A DNA stretch of 64,000 nucleotides, from assembly GCF_003347595.2 (NCBI RefSeq), contig NZ_QCZK02000029.1:1-64000 (forward strand), in the 5' to 3' direction. The position numbers and the translations under genes are program-made. Within the stretch, counting starts at the first letter, position 1, and each line of letters begins with the position of its first letter. The DNA comes from Botryobacter ruber (lineage in GTDB: Bacteria; Bacteroidota; Bacteroidia; Cytophagales; Hymenobacteraceae). Under the pieces are notes generated by a model. That model ran no database searches, had not been told where the DNA came from, and saw only the letters and a program-made list of their open reading frames with translations. Shown here in pieces: positions 1-9,035 of the stretch.

Positions 1-440
1 ATACAGGAAGGAGATTCCTTGTGGTCCATATCACCAAGTGTATGTAGATTCCCTATAGTTACCTTCCTGCATCTGTCTTTTAAAAGTATATAAAACTTGT
101 ACTGTATACGCTTGTAGTAAAGGTATGAGATCCCCTACGGGGAGGGCCGTTTCATTCTAGCGGATTCTCCCCTTGAGGGGAGCGGGAGGGGTGTTTACAC
201 CTGCGAAAAATCCTGTCAACTTAATTTCAGACTTTTTACCTTCGAAATTAACACCCCTATAATCCCCTCAAGGGGATAGTCTCGGAGAATGAAACGGCCC
301 TACCCCTACGGGGAGGATAAAAGAGAAATAGTTTTGTGGAACTGAGTAAACTCTATCTGGTATATGTTATTCCTGAAAATCCTAAAATTCTGTAAATCCT
401 GATTCAGACAAAATAGACGCTATGAAATCTTTGGAACTGC
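1..440. repeat. Gene-free end region with palindromic element (family R3, copy A)
   Basis: No gene is visible between the window edge and the nuoJ terminator. Positions about 125-318 form a nested inverted repeat: the outer arms share the text GGGCCGTTTCATTCT (near 144-158) and its complement (near 285-300), and the inner arms share CCCCTTGAGGGG (170-181) against CCCCTCAAGGGG (263-274). A related copy lies at 3840-4006 inside the nuo operon. A separate short sequence at 371-412 is a copy of another dispersed Bacteroidota repeat (CTGTAAATCCTGATTCAGAC), also seen at 43556-43600 in the opposite orientation. A further small inverted repeat spans 1-72 (arms ATACAGGAAGG / CCTTCCTGCAT). Function unknown. 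Confidence 0.75.
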
Positions 441-480
441 TGAAAAACAAAAAAGCCGGTCCATTTACGGCACCGGCTTT
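441..480 (-). terminator. Rho-independent terminator after nuoJ
   Basis: A perfect 9-bp stem (452-460 with 472-480, AAAGCCGGT/ACCGGCTTT) is followed on the minus strand by a T-rich tract (TTTTTTGTTTTT). It starts 20 bases past the nuoJ stop codon and so ends the nuoA-J transcript. Confidence 0.8.
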
Positions 481-499
481 CCTGAAAATTTATCTTCTT

Positions 500-1012
500 T
501 TAAAAATGGGCTTCCCCAACTTCTTTCTTGCCCAGGAACACGGCTCCCACCATCGCTACCAGGAACAGCACCGAAGCGAGCTCAAACGGGAGCAGGTACT
601 GCGTATAAAGCACCTGGCCCAGGTTCTCCACCATCCCGATTTGTGAATTAAAGTTGCCCGGCGTATGCTCCGTTACATTTGCATCTTTCAGACCGGCTAC
701 TAATATCACCAGCAGCATGCCACCGGCAATTGCCCCGGCCAGTTTGCTGAGGGTGGGGGTCGAAACCACCTGCTGGTTCTGGTTCAGGAACATGATCACG
801 AACAGGAACAACACCATGATGGCGCCTGCATATACGATAATGTTAACGGCCGCCAGGAACTGTGCATTCAGCAAAACGTAATGTCCTGAAATGGTAAAGA
901 AGGTAACGATCAGGAACAGCACGCTGTGTATCGGGTTTTTGGAAATAACCACCAGCAGGGCGCACAGCAGCGTAAGGGATGCAAGAAAGTAAAACAGGCT
1001 CTCTGTTGTCAT
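500..1012 (-). CDS. nuoJ: NADH-quinone oxidoreductase subunit J
   Basis: Membrane subunit of respiratory complex I, part of the proton-pumping arm. The 170-residue protein has about five hydrophobic helices (near residues 5-24, 30-48, 54-75, 90-108 and 140-160) and the family signature region around residues 55-75 (NIIVYAGAIMVLFLFVIMF), where the pi-bulge helix TM3 of NuoJ lies. The gene follows nuoI by 6 bases and is the last gene of the operon. NuoK, whose gene normally follows or overlaps nuoJ, is not found in the remaining 499 bases, and a terminator stands directly after the stop codon. Confidence 0.95.
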   Translation of the reverse strand: MTTESLFYFLASLTLLCALLVVISKNPIHSVLFLIVTFFTISGHYVLLNAQFLAAVNIIVYAGAIMVLFLFVIMFLNQNQQVVSTPTLSKLAGAIAGGMLLVILVAGLKDANVTEHTPGNFNSQIGMVENLGQVLYTQYLLPFELASVLFLVAMVGAVFLGKKEVGEAHF

Positions 1013-1018
1013 GGGAGT

Positions 1019-1528
1019 TTATTTTGTTTCGGTGGTTTTTAACGGTTCAACCAGTCTGTCTTTTCCGTAGAAGAACTCATCGCGCTCGTAACGGGCCGGC
1101 GCAATTTTATCGTCCTGCAGGAAAATAGCTGCTTTCGGGCAGGCTTCCTCGCATAGTCCGCAGAAGATGCAGCGCAGCATGTTTATCTCGTAAGTAACAG
1201 CATACTTCTCTTCACGGTACAGGTGCTCCTCGCCTTTCACCCGCTCACCGGCTGTCATGGTGATGGCTTCGGCAGGACAGGCTACAGCACAAAGTCCGCA
1301 GGCGGTACAGCGTTCGCGTCCCTGCTCATCGCGCTTGAGCACGTGCAGGCCACGCCACACATCGCTGCGCTGGCGTGTTTGCTCCGGGAACTGGATCGTT
1401 GCTTTCTTTTTGAAAAAGTGTTTTAGGGTTACCCCCATTCCTGAAAAAATAGCAGGCAGGTACGCTTTTTCAGCGAACGTCATCTCCTTTTTTTCCAGTT
1501 GTTTTCTTCTATTGGTTAGTGGTTCCAT
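1019..1528 (-). CDS. nuoI: NADH-quinone oxidoreductase subunit I (2x[4Fe-4S])
   Basis: Ferredoxin-like subunit of complex I carrying clusters N6a and N6b, which passes electrons towards NuoB. Two classical CxxCxxCxxxCP motifs are visible: CTACGLCAVACP (Cys74, 77, 80, 84) and CIFCGLCEEACP about 45 residues later. Length 169 is normal. The first 15 residues are basic and poorly conserved in type; a start at Met16 (position 1483) is possible. It lies between nuoH (95-base gap) and nuoJ (6-base gap). Confidence 0.96.
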   Translation of the reverse strand: MEPLTNRRKQLEKKEMTFAEKAYLPAIFSGMGVTLKHFFKKKATIQFPEQTRQRSDVWRGLHVLKRDEQGRERCTACGLCAVACPAEAITMTAGERVKGEEHLYREEKYAVTYEINMLRCIFCGLCEEACPKAAIFLQDDKIAPARYERDEFFYGKDRLVEPLKTTETK

Positions 1529-1623
1529 CTCTTATCTGTTATAAATGTATCTACACGTTGTTTTACTTTACAACAACACAACGCCCTTCAACATTCAAAT
1601 ACCATTCCTTTAATTAAAATACT

Positions 1624-2685
1624 TTATCCTCTCAGGTAGTCGAACAGCAGGATGCCGCCGCCTGTCAGCAGGATATTGAAAATAGCCAGTGGGATCAGGA
1701 TCTGCCAGCCCAGTTTCATCAGTTGGTCGTAGCGGAAGCGTGGCAATGTCCAGCGTACCCACATAAAGAAGAAGATAAAGAAGAATATCTTCGCAAACAT
1801 GACGATTACGCCCAGCACGGTTATCACGTTGTTTGCGGTAACCGGGTCATCGGAAATCAAGGCGCCCAGTTCGTTCATGAACGGGAAGTTGTAAGCGCCA
1901 AAGTACAAGGTAGACATAACAGCCGAAGCCACAAAAATGTTGATGTACTCAGCAAACAGGTACAGGCCCAGTTTCATGGAACTATACTCGGTGTGGTAGC
2001 CGCCCACCAGTTCCGCCTCACATTCGGGTAAGTCGAACGGGGTACGGTTGGTTTCGGCGAAGGCACACACCAGAAAGATGATAAAGCCCAATGGCTGATA
2101 CCAGATGTTCCAGTTAAAGCCTGCCTGCTGTGCTGCAATCTCGCGTAGCGACAGCGTGCCCGACATCATCAGTACGGCAATAATGGATAAGCCCATGGCC
2201 AGTTCGTAGCTGATGTTCTGGCTGGCAGCCCGGATCGCGCCCAGCAACGAGAATTTGTTATTGGAAGCCCAGCCACCAATCATAATGCCATACACACCCA
2301 GCGACACAACCCCGAATACATACAGTACACCAATATTTACTTCAATTGCCTGCAGGTACAGCTCGCGCCCGTTAATAATCAGCATATCGCCAAAAGGTAT
2401 TACCGCACTCGACATACAGGCTATCAGCATGGCCACTCCCGGGCCTACAATAAAGAGTGTCTTGTTGGAGCGGGCAGGGATAAATTCTTCTTTAAAGAAC
2501 ATTTTGCCCGCATCGGCCAGCGGCTGCAGCAAACCAAACGGACCGGCACGGTTGGGCCCGATGCGGTCCTGGATAAAGGCGGCTACTTTACGCTCGGCGT
2601 AAGTAGAGTAGGTGGCAATCAGCAGCGTAATGCCGAAGATGACCAGGATGTAAATTGCTTTATAAATTAGATCTACGGATTCCAT
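1624..2685 (-). CDS. nuoH: NADH-quinone oxidoreductase subunit H
   Basis: Membrane subunit that forms the quinone chamber at the junction of the two arms of complex I. The 353-residue protein is largely hydrophobic (eight or nine helices) and shows the family motifs ERKVAAFIQDRIGPNRAGP near residue 31 and AETNRTPFDLPECEAELVGG near residue 210, the latter being the acidic quinone-channel loop. The start codon overlaps the end of nuoG by 13 bases, so the two are probably translationally coupled. Confidence 0.97.
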   Translation of the reverse strand: MESVDLIYKAIYILVIFGITLLIATYSTYAERKVAAFIQDRIGPNRAGPFGLLQPLADAGKMFFKEEFIPARSNKTLFIVGPGVAMLIACMSSAVIPFGDMLIINGRELYLQAIEVNIGVLYVFGVVSLGVYGIMIGGWASNNKFSLLGAIRAASQNISYELAMGLSIIAVLMMSGTLSLREIAAQQAGFNWNIWYQPLGFIIFLVCAFAETNRTPFDLPECEAELVGGYHTEYSSMKLGLYLFAEYINIFVASAVMSTLYFGAYNFPFMNELGALISDDPVTANNVITVLGVIVMFAKIFFFIFFFMWVRWTLPRFRYDQLMKLGWQILIPLAIFNILLTGGGILLFDYLRG

Positions 2686-3671
2686 TGTTCAGGTGCGTTT
2701 GGTAAATCTTTCTTAGCTGATTTCGGAAGGTTTGGCACGATTGGCACATTGGCTACCGGCAACTCGTAATGGTTGGCAGAGATAACCGAGCTGTGCTCGA
2801 TTTTACGCGGACCTTCGATGGTCCAGTCGCTCATCTCCTTTTTGTCGAAGCGGCAGGTATTACAGATAAACTCTTCTACTTCGTTGTACTTGTCTTTGCG
2901 GGCTGTTACACGCAGTACGGTTTCGCCGCGGTTCCAGAGCGTTACCTTGCCGCTGCAGGTAGGGCAGTCGCGGTGGGCGTCCAGTGGCTTGGTGAACCAC
3001 ACGCGGTTTTTGAAACGCCAGGTTTTATCCGTCAGCGCACCCACCGGGCATACGTCAATCACGTTACCGGAAAAGTCGTTATCGACCATGTTCTCGATGT
3101 AGGTGCCGATTTCGGCAGCATCGCCACGACCTAACACGCCATGTACCCGTTTATCGGTTACCTGGTCGGCGGTGTATACGCAGCGGTAGCAAAGGATGCA
3201 CCGCGTCATGTGCAGCTGGATGTAAGGCCCCAGGTCTACGCGGTTGAAAGTTCTTCTTTCTTCTTCGTAGCGGGTGGCGCTCACGCCATGCTCGTAGGAG
3301 AGGTCCTGGAGGCTACACTCACCGGCCTGGTCGCAAACCGGGCAGTCGAGCGGGTGGTTGATGAGCAGCATCTCTACAATGCTTTTGCGGGCATTGAGTA
3401 CGTCTTCGTTTGTGGTGTTTTCCACCACCATGCCGTCCTGCACCTGCGTAATGCACGAAGCCACCAGTTTTGGCATTGGGCGTGGGTCTTTGGTAGAGCC
3501 CTGCGTTACTTTCACAAGGCACACGCGGCACTTGCCACCACTGCCTTTCAGGGGAGTGTAATAACACATAGCAGGCGGCACCACATGGCCGCCAATTTTG
3601 CGGGCAGCCTGCAGGATGGTAGTGCCATCTTCTACTTCTACTTCTATTCCGTCGAATGTTATTTTAGCCAT
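2673..3671 (-). CDS. nuoG: NADH-quinone oxidoreductase subunit G, short form
   Basis: Iron-sulfur subunit of the peripheral arm of complex I. In 332 residues it holds a plant-type [2Fe-2S] domain (Cys36, 48, 51, 73), the His-Cys3 cluster motif (His106, Cys110, 113, 119), a [4Fe-4S] motif (Cys158, 161, 164, 208) and the start of a molybdopterin-type Fe4S4 domain (CPTC at 236-239, CNTC at 270-273). It then stops: the roughly 500-residue molybdopterin-oxidoreductase-like domain of long NuoG proteins such as that of E. coli is absent. From memory, short NuoG is usual in related Bacteroidota, so this is probably a lineage form and not a truncation. The gene overlaps nuoH by 13 bases. Confidence 0.93.
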   Translation of the reverse strand: MAKITFDGIEVEVEDGTTILQAARKIGGHVVPPAMCYYTPLKGSGGKCRVCLVKVTQGSTKDPRPMPKLVASCITQVQDGMVVENTTNEDVLNARKSIVEMLLINHPLDCPVCDQAGECSLQDLSYEHGVSATRYEEERRTFNRVDLGPYIQLHMTRCILCYRCVYTADQVTDKRVHGVLGRGDAAEIGTYIENMVDNDFSGNVIDVCPVGALTDKTWRFKNRVWFTKPLDAHRDCPTCSGKVTLWNRGETVLRVTARKDKYNEVEEFICNTCRFDKKEMSDWTIEGPRKIEHSSVISANHYELPVANVPIVPNLPKSAKKDLPNAPEQWNP

Positions 3672-4050
3672 TTGAGTTATTGGTTATTAGTTATTCGATA
3701 TTGGGGATAACTAATAAAATTTAATGGTTTATTCTATCTTATTGCTGATTCAGATTTGTAATCCGAATCTTGGGAGCCTTGGGATTTGTAATCCCAGGCA
3801 GTTGCTGTACCTTAATTGAGAACAGTGCTGTTTGATGATAGCGGACTCTCCCCTTGAGGACAACCTAAAGCGAGAGCTTTAGAGCTGCGAGCATGGCTCT
3901 TGGAGGGGTGTTTACACCTGCGATCAAATTGCAGAAGCGGTAAATAAAACATATTACCTTCGAAATTTAAACCCCTATAGTCCCCTCAAGGGGATAGTCT
4001 CCGCTGTAATGCCTGTTTTTCTTTGCAGCAGCACTCACCATTGCTACTGC
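3672..4050. repeat. Palindromic repeat inside the nuo operon (family R3, copy B)
   Basis: This 379-base gap separates nuoF from nuoG. Positions 3840-4006 resemble the element near 125-318: the arms AGCGGACTCTCCCCTTGAGG (3840-3859) and its near complement (3981-4005) enclose the shared text GGAGGGGTGTTTACACCTGCG and TTACCTTCGAAATT. Between 3745 and 3800 are small hairpins built on GATTTGTAATCC. No coding sequence is visible. The insertion must be tolerated by the operon transcript or needs a second promoter. Confidence 0.75.
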
Positions 4051-5397
4051 TTAAGCACTCACTGTCGCCAACTGCCCCTGGTACACCGCTCCCGGAGCCG
4101 TTGCTTCGCGTGGGTACTTGATGTGCCACTCGAACTCGTCGCGGAAGTGACGGATGGCGGCAGCTACAGGCCAGGCAGCGGCATCGCCCAATGGGCAGAT
4201 GGTGTTGCCTTCGATTTGCTTGGCTACGCTTACGAGCAGGTCGATGTCCTGTTGGTGGCCGTGGCCGTACTCGATGCGGTGGAGTACTTTTTCCATCCAG
4301 CCTGTACCTTCGCGGCAGGGGCTGCACTGCCCGCATGACTCGTGATGGTAGAAGCGGGAGTAGTTCCAGGTGTTACGCACGATGCACTGTTGGTCGTCGA
4401 ATACGATAAAGGCACCGGAGCCCAGCATAGAACCGCTCACAAAACCACCGTCGGATAAAGACTCGTAGCTCATGAGGCGCTGCTCACCGGCAGCTGTCTT
4501 CAGGATCAGGTCGGCTGGCAGAATAGGAACGGAGCTACCGCCTGGTACGACTGCTTTTAGTTTCCGGCCTTTCCAGATGCCGCCACAGTATTCGTCGGAG
4601 TAGATAAACTCTTCTACCGGCACGCCCAGGTCAATTTCATACACACCCGGGTTGTTGATGTTGCCGCTGGCGGAGATCAGTTTGGTGCCGGTGCTGCGGC
4701 CTATGCCTACTTTGGCGTACTCGGCACCTGTGTTGTTCACGATCCAAGGCACACTGGCGATGGTTTCCACGTTGTTTACCACCGTTGGGCAGGCAAACAA
4801 ACCTTTTACCGCCGGGAACGGGGGCTTGTTGCGCGGGTTGCCACGCTTGCCTTCCAGCGACTCGAGCAAAGCTGTTTCTTCACCGCAAATGTAAGCACCA
4901 CCACCGGGCGCTACGTGCAGGTCCAGGTCGTAACCGGAACCCAGGATGTTTTTGCCCAGCAAGCCGGCAGCGTAGGCTTCTGCAATCGCTTTCTCGAGGA
5001 TGCGCAGGATAAACATAAGCTCCCCGCGGATGTAGATATAGGAGGTATTGGCGCCCAGGGCGTAGCTCGAGGTAATCATACCTTCCACCAGCGCATGCGG
5101 GTTGCGCTCCATGAACCAGCGGTCCTTGAACGTGCCCGGCTCCGACTCGTCGGCGTTGCAAACGAGGTAGCGCGGCACACCTTCCGGTTTGGCCAGGAAG
5201 CTCCATTTCATACCTGTCGGGAAGCCGGCGCCCCCGCGGCCACGCAGCCCCGAGGTTTTTACTTCCACCACCACCTGCTCCGGCGACATCATTTTCAGGG
5301 CTTTCTCTACAGATTTGTAGCCGCCATGCTTCCGGTAGACGTCGATGGTTTCGATGCCTGGTACGTTGATATGTTCGGTTAATATTTTAAGTCCCAT
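4051..5397 (-). CDS. nuoF: NADH-quinone oxidoreductase subunit F (NADH/FMN)
   Basis: Binds NADH and FMN and starts electron flow through complex I. The glycine-rich GLRGRGGAGFPTGMKWSF motif near residues 50-67 and the NADH-site ICGEET near residue 170 are present, as is the N3 [4Fe-4S] motif ESCGQCSPCREGTGWM near residue 355 with the fourth cysteine in NTICPLGDAAA. Length 448 is normal. The 54-base gap to nuoE is usual; the 379-base gap to nuoG downstream is not and holds a palindromic repeat. Confidence 0.97.
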   Translation of the reverse strand: MGLKILTEHINVPGIETIDVYRKHGGYKSVEKALKMMSPEQVVVEVKTSGLRGRGGAGFPTGMKWSFLAKPEGVPRYLVCNADESEPGTFKDRWFMERNPHALVEGMITSSYALGANTSYIYIRGELMFILRILEKAIAEAYAAGLLGKNILGSGYDLDLHVAPGGGAYICGEETALLESLEGKRGNPRNKPPFPAVKGLFACPTVVNNVETIASVPWIVNNTGAEYAKVGIGRSTGTKLISASGNINNPGVYEIDLGVPVEEFIYSDEYCGGIWKGRKLKAVVPGGSSVPILPADLILKTAAGEQRLMSYESLSDGGFVSGSMLGSGAFIVFDDQQCIVRNTWNYSRFYHHESCGQCSPCREGTGWMEKVLHRIEYGHGHQQDIDLLVSVAKQIEGNTICPLGDAAAWPVAAAIRHFRDEFEWHIKYPREATAPGAVYQGQLATVSA

Positions 5398-5448
5398 TGC
5401 TGGATATCTCTCTTTTTTGTAGCGGATGATTAAACGTAACGAGGCTGC

Positions 5449-5994
5449 CTATTTTTTATAAGCAGCCACATGGTACGGCGTTTCAACTTCTGATTTGCGC
5501 ATCATGTCCAGGAAGGCATCCACGCGCTCCTCGGTATCGAGGTTCTCGTAGAATTTCTCGCGTACCTGCAGCATGGGGCCTGTACCGCACGAAGCCAGGC
5601 ACTCTACCGGCTTCAGGGTAAACATGCCATCGGCGCTGGTACCGCCTTCTTCCACACCCAGCTTTTCTTTCAGCATGTCAATCAGCTGATCAGCGCCACG
5701 AAGGCAGCAAGGGCCGGTACGGCATACTTCCAGTACATGCTTTCCTACCGGCTTCAGGTTGAACATGGTGTAGAAGGTGGCTACTTCGTATACCTCGATC
5801 GGTTGGATGTTGAGAATCTCCGCCACCTTGTCCATTACCTCGGGACTTACCCAGCCGCCAAATTCGGCCTGCGCAATGTGCAGGATGGGTAAGATAGCCG
5901 ATTTCTGGCGTCCTTCCGGGTAGTGGCTGATGTAGCGCTGTATGTCGGCCATGGCCGCGTCAGAAAACTTTACTTCGTTTTTTATATCTGCCAT
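5449..5994 (-). CDS. nuoE: NADH-quinone oxidoreductase subunit E
   Basis: Thioredoxin-fold [2Fe-2S] subunit (cluster N1a) of the NADH dehydrogenase module. The cluster cysteines are seen in CRTGPC and ECLASC, the expected Cx4C and Cx3C pairs. 181 residues, normal for the family. It lies between nuoD, from which a 170-base gap with an inverted repeat separates it, and nuoF. Confidence 0.96.
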   Translation of the reverse strand: MADIKNEVKFSDAAMADIQRYISHYPEGRQKSAILPILHIAQAEFGGWVSPEVMDKVAEILNIQPIEVYEVATFYTMFNLKPVGKHVLEVCRTGPCCLRGADQLIDMLKEKLGVEEGGTSADGMFTLKPVECLASCGTGPMLQVREKFYENLDTEERVDAFLDMMRKSEVETPYHVAAYKK

Positions 5995-6074
5995 TTTTTT
6001 ATGGTCACTGGTCCTGTTGGGATTCAGTGGTAATTGATATAGACTTAATCGTGAACAGAGCTATAAAAAGCTAC

Positions 6075-6155
6075 TGTCATTGGTGCCGCAGGGAGAAATT
6101 TGAGTTAATCTTTCTTTGTGTCACTACCAGATTTCTCCCTGCGGTCGAAATGACA
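6075..6155. repeat. Inverted repeat between nuoD and nuoE (family R2)
   Basis: Two 25-base arms, 6075-6099 and 6131-6155, are imperfect complements with a perfect 14-bp core (CCGCAGGGAGAAAT / ATTTCTCCCTGCGG). The text TGTCATTTCGACCGCAGGG is, from memory, a very common dispersed palindromic repeat in Bacteroidota genomes. It sits inside the nuo operon. Confidence 0.75.
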
Positions 6156-6164
6156 CAAATATTT

Positions 6165-7415
6165 TTATGAATCGAGCTCGCCGGCAATAACGTTCAGGCT
6201 GCTGAGCGTCAGGATTGCGTCTGACAGCTGGCTGCCGATAATCAGTTCCGGGTATGCCTGGTAGTAGATAAAGCACGGACGGCGGAAGTGCAGCCTGTAA
6301 GGCGAGCGGCCACCGTCGCTAATGAGGTAGAAGCCTAATTCACCGTTGCCTCCTTCTACCGAATGGTACACTTCACCCACCGGAGCGTCAATCTCGCCCA
6401 TCACAATTTTAAAGTGGTAGATGAGCGCTTCCATGCTGCGGTATACCTCCTGCTTTGGCGGCAGGTAATAGTGTGGTGCATCGGCATGGTAAGAGCCTTC
6501 CGGCAGGTTGTTGATCGCCTGCTCGACTATCTTCAAACTTTCCCATACTTCGGCGTTTCGCACGATGAAGCGGTCGTAGATGTCGCCGCTGTTTCCTACT
6601 GGGATCTCGAAATCGAAGTCCTCGTACGAAGAATACGGGTTCATCACACGCACATCGTAATCTACCCCGGCAGCACGCAGGTTCGGGCCGGTGAAGCCGT
6701 AGTTAAGCGCACGTTCTGCCGATATCTTGCTGATGCCCTGCGTGCGGTCCATGAAAATACGGTTGCGGGTAAGCAGTCCCTCAAACTCCGACCATACTTT
6801 CGGGAACTCCTTCAGGAACTCCTTGATCAGGTGAATGGCCTTAGGGGAAAGGTCGCGCTCCATGCCGCCGATGCGGCCCATGTTGGTGGTGAGGCGGGCG
6901 CCGCAAACTTCTTCGTAGATATCGTACACCTTCTCGCGCATCTGCATTACGTACAGGAAGCCCGATAAAGCGCCGGAGTCCACGCCGATAACCGAGTTAC
7001 AGATGAGGTGGTCGGTGATGCGGGCAAGTTCCATCATGATGACCCGGATGTACTGCGCACGCTTCGGAATGGTAATTCCTAACAGCTTTTCTACCGTCAT
7101 GTGGTAGCCCATGTTGTTGATGGGCGCCGAGCAGTAGTTCATGCGGTCGGTGAGCGGGGTAATCTGGTAGAAAGCCCTGCGTTCTGCTATTTTCTCGAAG
7201 GCACGGTGAATGTAGCCGATCGTCGGTTCTGCCGACATAATCTTCTCACCGTCCATCTGGAGGATGTTCTGGAAGATACCATGCGTGGCCGGGTGCGTAG
7301 GCCCCAGGTTCAGCGTGGTATAGTTCGTGTTGTCCTGGTGTCTCAGGGAAAGCTCACGCGTGCCCCGCACCGGGTCGAGGGCAGTTGTGGGTTTATTTTT
7401 AATTTCAGTCGCCAT
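6165..7415 (-). CDS. nuoD: NADH-quinone oxidoreductase subunit D (49 kDa)
   Basis: Subunit of the peripheral arm of complex I that forms most of the quinone-reduction site with NuoB. The family text [11 protein letters not shown] near residue 36, [16 protein letters not shown] near 64 and [14 protein letters not shown] are present. It is a separate 416-residue protein, not fused to NuoC as in E. coli. nuoC lies 58 bases upstream. Confidence 0.97.
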   Translation of the reverse strand: MATEIKNKPTTALDPVRGTRELSLRHQDNTNYTTLNLGPTHPATHGIFQNILQMDGEKIMSAEPTIGYIHRAFEKIAERRAFYQITPLTDRMNYCSAPINNMGYHMTVEKLLGITIPKRAQYIRVIMMELARITDHLICNSVIGVDSGALSGFLYVMQMREKVYDIYEEVCGARLTTNMGRIGGMERDLSPKAIHLIKEFLKEFPKVWSEFEGLLTRNRIFMDRTQGISKISAERALNYGFTGPNLRAAGVDYDVRVMNPYSSYEDFDFEIPVGNSGDIYDRFIVRNAEVWESLKIVEQAINNLPEGSYHADAPHYYLPPKQEVYRSMEALIYHFKIVMGEIDAPVGEVYHSVEGGNGELGFYLISDGGRSPYRLHFRRPCFIYYQAYPELIIGSQLSDAILTLSSLNVIAGELDS

Positions 7416-7473
7416 AATTGTTTTGTTCTGGTTGTTGCCGGCAACCCGCAGGGGCTACAGGCAAGGCAACAGC

Positions 7474-7980
7474 TTAACGTCCGAAGTAAGTATCGATTTT
7501 GTCCTCCCGCGTTGGGTCTTCCAGCGGATACTGTTTCAGCATCGGGAAGTACTCCATGTCTTCCACATTCAGGATGCGTGTCAGGTTCGGATGGCCCTGG
7601 AACACGATGCCGTAGAAGTCGAACGTCTCCCGCTCCATCCAGTTAGCCGTAGCATATAGCTTTGTCAGGGTCGGCATGACCGGGTCCTCTTTTGAAAGAT
7701 ACACCTTGATGCGGAGACGGAAGTTGTGGCGCAGGCTGTGCAGCTGGTACATCACACAAAGCTCCTTGCCTTTCTGCTCCGGGTAGTGGATACCGCACAT
7801 CGTAGTCAGAAACTGAACCTGCAGTTCCTTGTCCTCATACAGGTATTCTATTAGCGGCAGGATGGTTTCGCGGTCGGTATGGAAGGTCATGATGCCATCG
7901 GGGTTGTAGGCATCCCATACATGCTCTTCGCCAAACTGTTCGATTATCTTACCGAGTACGTTTTCGTTCGTAAGCTCCAT
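7474..7980 (-). CDS. nuoC: NADH-quinone oxidoreductase subunit C (30 kDa)
   Basis: Peripheral-arm subunit of complex I that stabilises the NuoB-NuoD contact and has no cofactor. The C-terminal family motif is visible in WMERETFDFYGIVFQGHPNL followed by EDPTREDKIDTYFGR. 168 residues. It starts 4 bases after nuoB ends. Confidence 0.95.
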   Translation of the reverse strand: MELTNENVLGKIIEQFGEEHVWDAYNPDGIMTFHTDRETILPLIEYLYEDKELQVQFLTTMCGIHYPEQKGKELCVMYQLHSLRHNFRLRIKVYLSKEDPVMPTLTKLYATANWMERETFDFYGIVFQGHPNLTRILNVEDMEYFPMLKQYPLEDPTREDKIDTYFGR

Positions 7981-7984
7981 TTGC

Positions 7985-8539
7985 TTATTTTATGTTGTAA
8001 GAGGCTAACAGGGCCTGGTATTCAGGCGAGTTGCGGCGGCGCAACGATTCGTTTTCTGCCAGATCCTGCACGCGCAGCACACCTTCCAGAATCTGCTCCG
8101 GACGAGGCGGGCAACCCGGTACATACACATCTACCGGTACAATACGGTCGATTCCCTGTAACACAGAGTATGTATCGAAAATACCGCCGGTCGTGGCACA
8201 GGCGCCTACGGCAATTACCCAGCGTGGCTCCGCCATCTGCTCGTATACCTGCTTTACCACCGGTCCCATTTTTTTAGCGATCGTACCCATCACCATCAGC
8301 ACGTCGGCCTGGCGCGGCGAAAAGCTCATACGTTCCGAGCCGAAGCGGGAGAGGTCGTAGGTAGAGCCCATGGTAGCCATAAACTCGATGCCACAGCACG
8401 AAGTGGCGAAGGGGAGCGGCCAAAGGGAGTTTTTCCGGGCAAGGCCTACAATTTTTTCAAGTGATGTGGCAAAAAAGCCTGCACCCGTATAGCCTTCAGG
8501 TGCCTCTGCAAAATTTGTATTATTATTTGTATCGCTCAT
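7985..8539 (-). CDS. nuoB: NADH-quinone oxidoreductase subunit B (cluster N2)
   Basis: Carries the terminal [4Fe-4S] cluster N2 that reduces quinone. The cluster cysteines are visible in FATSCCGIEF, GACATTGG and PGCPPRPEQ. The start at 8539 (protein beginning MSDTNNNTN, 184 residues) is preferred because it gives the usual length; the same frame is open up to a Met at 8596, which would add 19 residues with no likeness to the family. nuoA ends 83 bases upstream. Confidence 0.95.
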   Translation of the reverse strand: MSDTNNNTNFAEAPEGYTGAGFFATSLEKIVGLARKNSLWPLPFATSCCGIEFMATMGSTYDLSRFGSERMSFSPRQADVLMVMGTIAKKMGPVVKQVYEQMAEPRWVIAVGACATTGGIFDTYSVLQGIDRIVPVDVYVPGCPPRPEQILEGVLRVQDLAENESLRRRNSPEYQALLASYNIK

Positions 8540-8622
8540 TTTTCGTATCTCTAAATTATTTCTAAAAAAGGAGTTCGTTTCCTGGTTTAGAAACAATTTT
8601 TGGCATGTAAAAGTTTAAATGC

Positions 8623-9003
8623 TTACTCCCACTTTAAAATGCCTTTTTTCAGGACATAGAAAAAGCCGACGAGCAGCAGGCCCATGAATACGAGCATCTG
8701 GATAAAACCTTCCACACCAAAGCTTCTGAAATTAACTGCCCAGGGATAGAGGAATATAATTTCCACATCAAAAAGTACAAACAGGATGGCCGTCATGAAA
8801 TATTTATAGGAGATAGGCGTACGGGCATCGCCAACAGACTCAATACCACTTTCCCAGGCAGCGTCTTTTACCTTGCTGCTACGCTTGGGGCCGAGCAGGT
8901 GGGTGAGGCCAAGTGCGAAAAGCACAAATGCCAGCGCCGCGGCAAACTGAATGATAATGGGAAGATAATCCGACGGTACATACTGGTCTACAGTTGTTTC
9001 CAT
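8623..9003 (-). CDS. nuoA: NADH-quinone oxidoreductase subunit A
   Basis: Small membrane subunit of complex I, first gene of the operon. The 126-residue protein has three hydrophobic helices (about 12-35, 68-88 and 97-117). The conserved loop KDAAWESGIESVGDAR and the motif FDVEIIFLYPWA are present; the usual loop cysteine before the E-SG motif is a tryptophan-flanked Ala here (AAWESGIE). Confidence 0.95.
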   Translation of the reverse strand: METTVDQYVPSDYLPIIIQFAAALAFVLFALGLTHLLGPKRSSKVKDAAWESGIESVGDARTPISYKYFMTAILFVLFDVEIIFLYPWAVNFRSFGVEGFIQMLVFMGLLLVGFFYVLKKGILKWE

Positions 9004-9035
9004 ATAATTTTTTGTCCTTTATCGAAATTTAGTAA

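Noticed and set aside
8540..8596. 19-residue N-terminal extension of NuoB
   Set aside because: It does not resemble the family and the start at 8539 gives the usual length.
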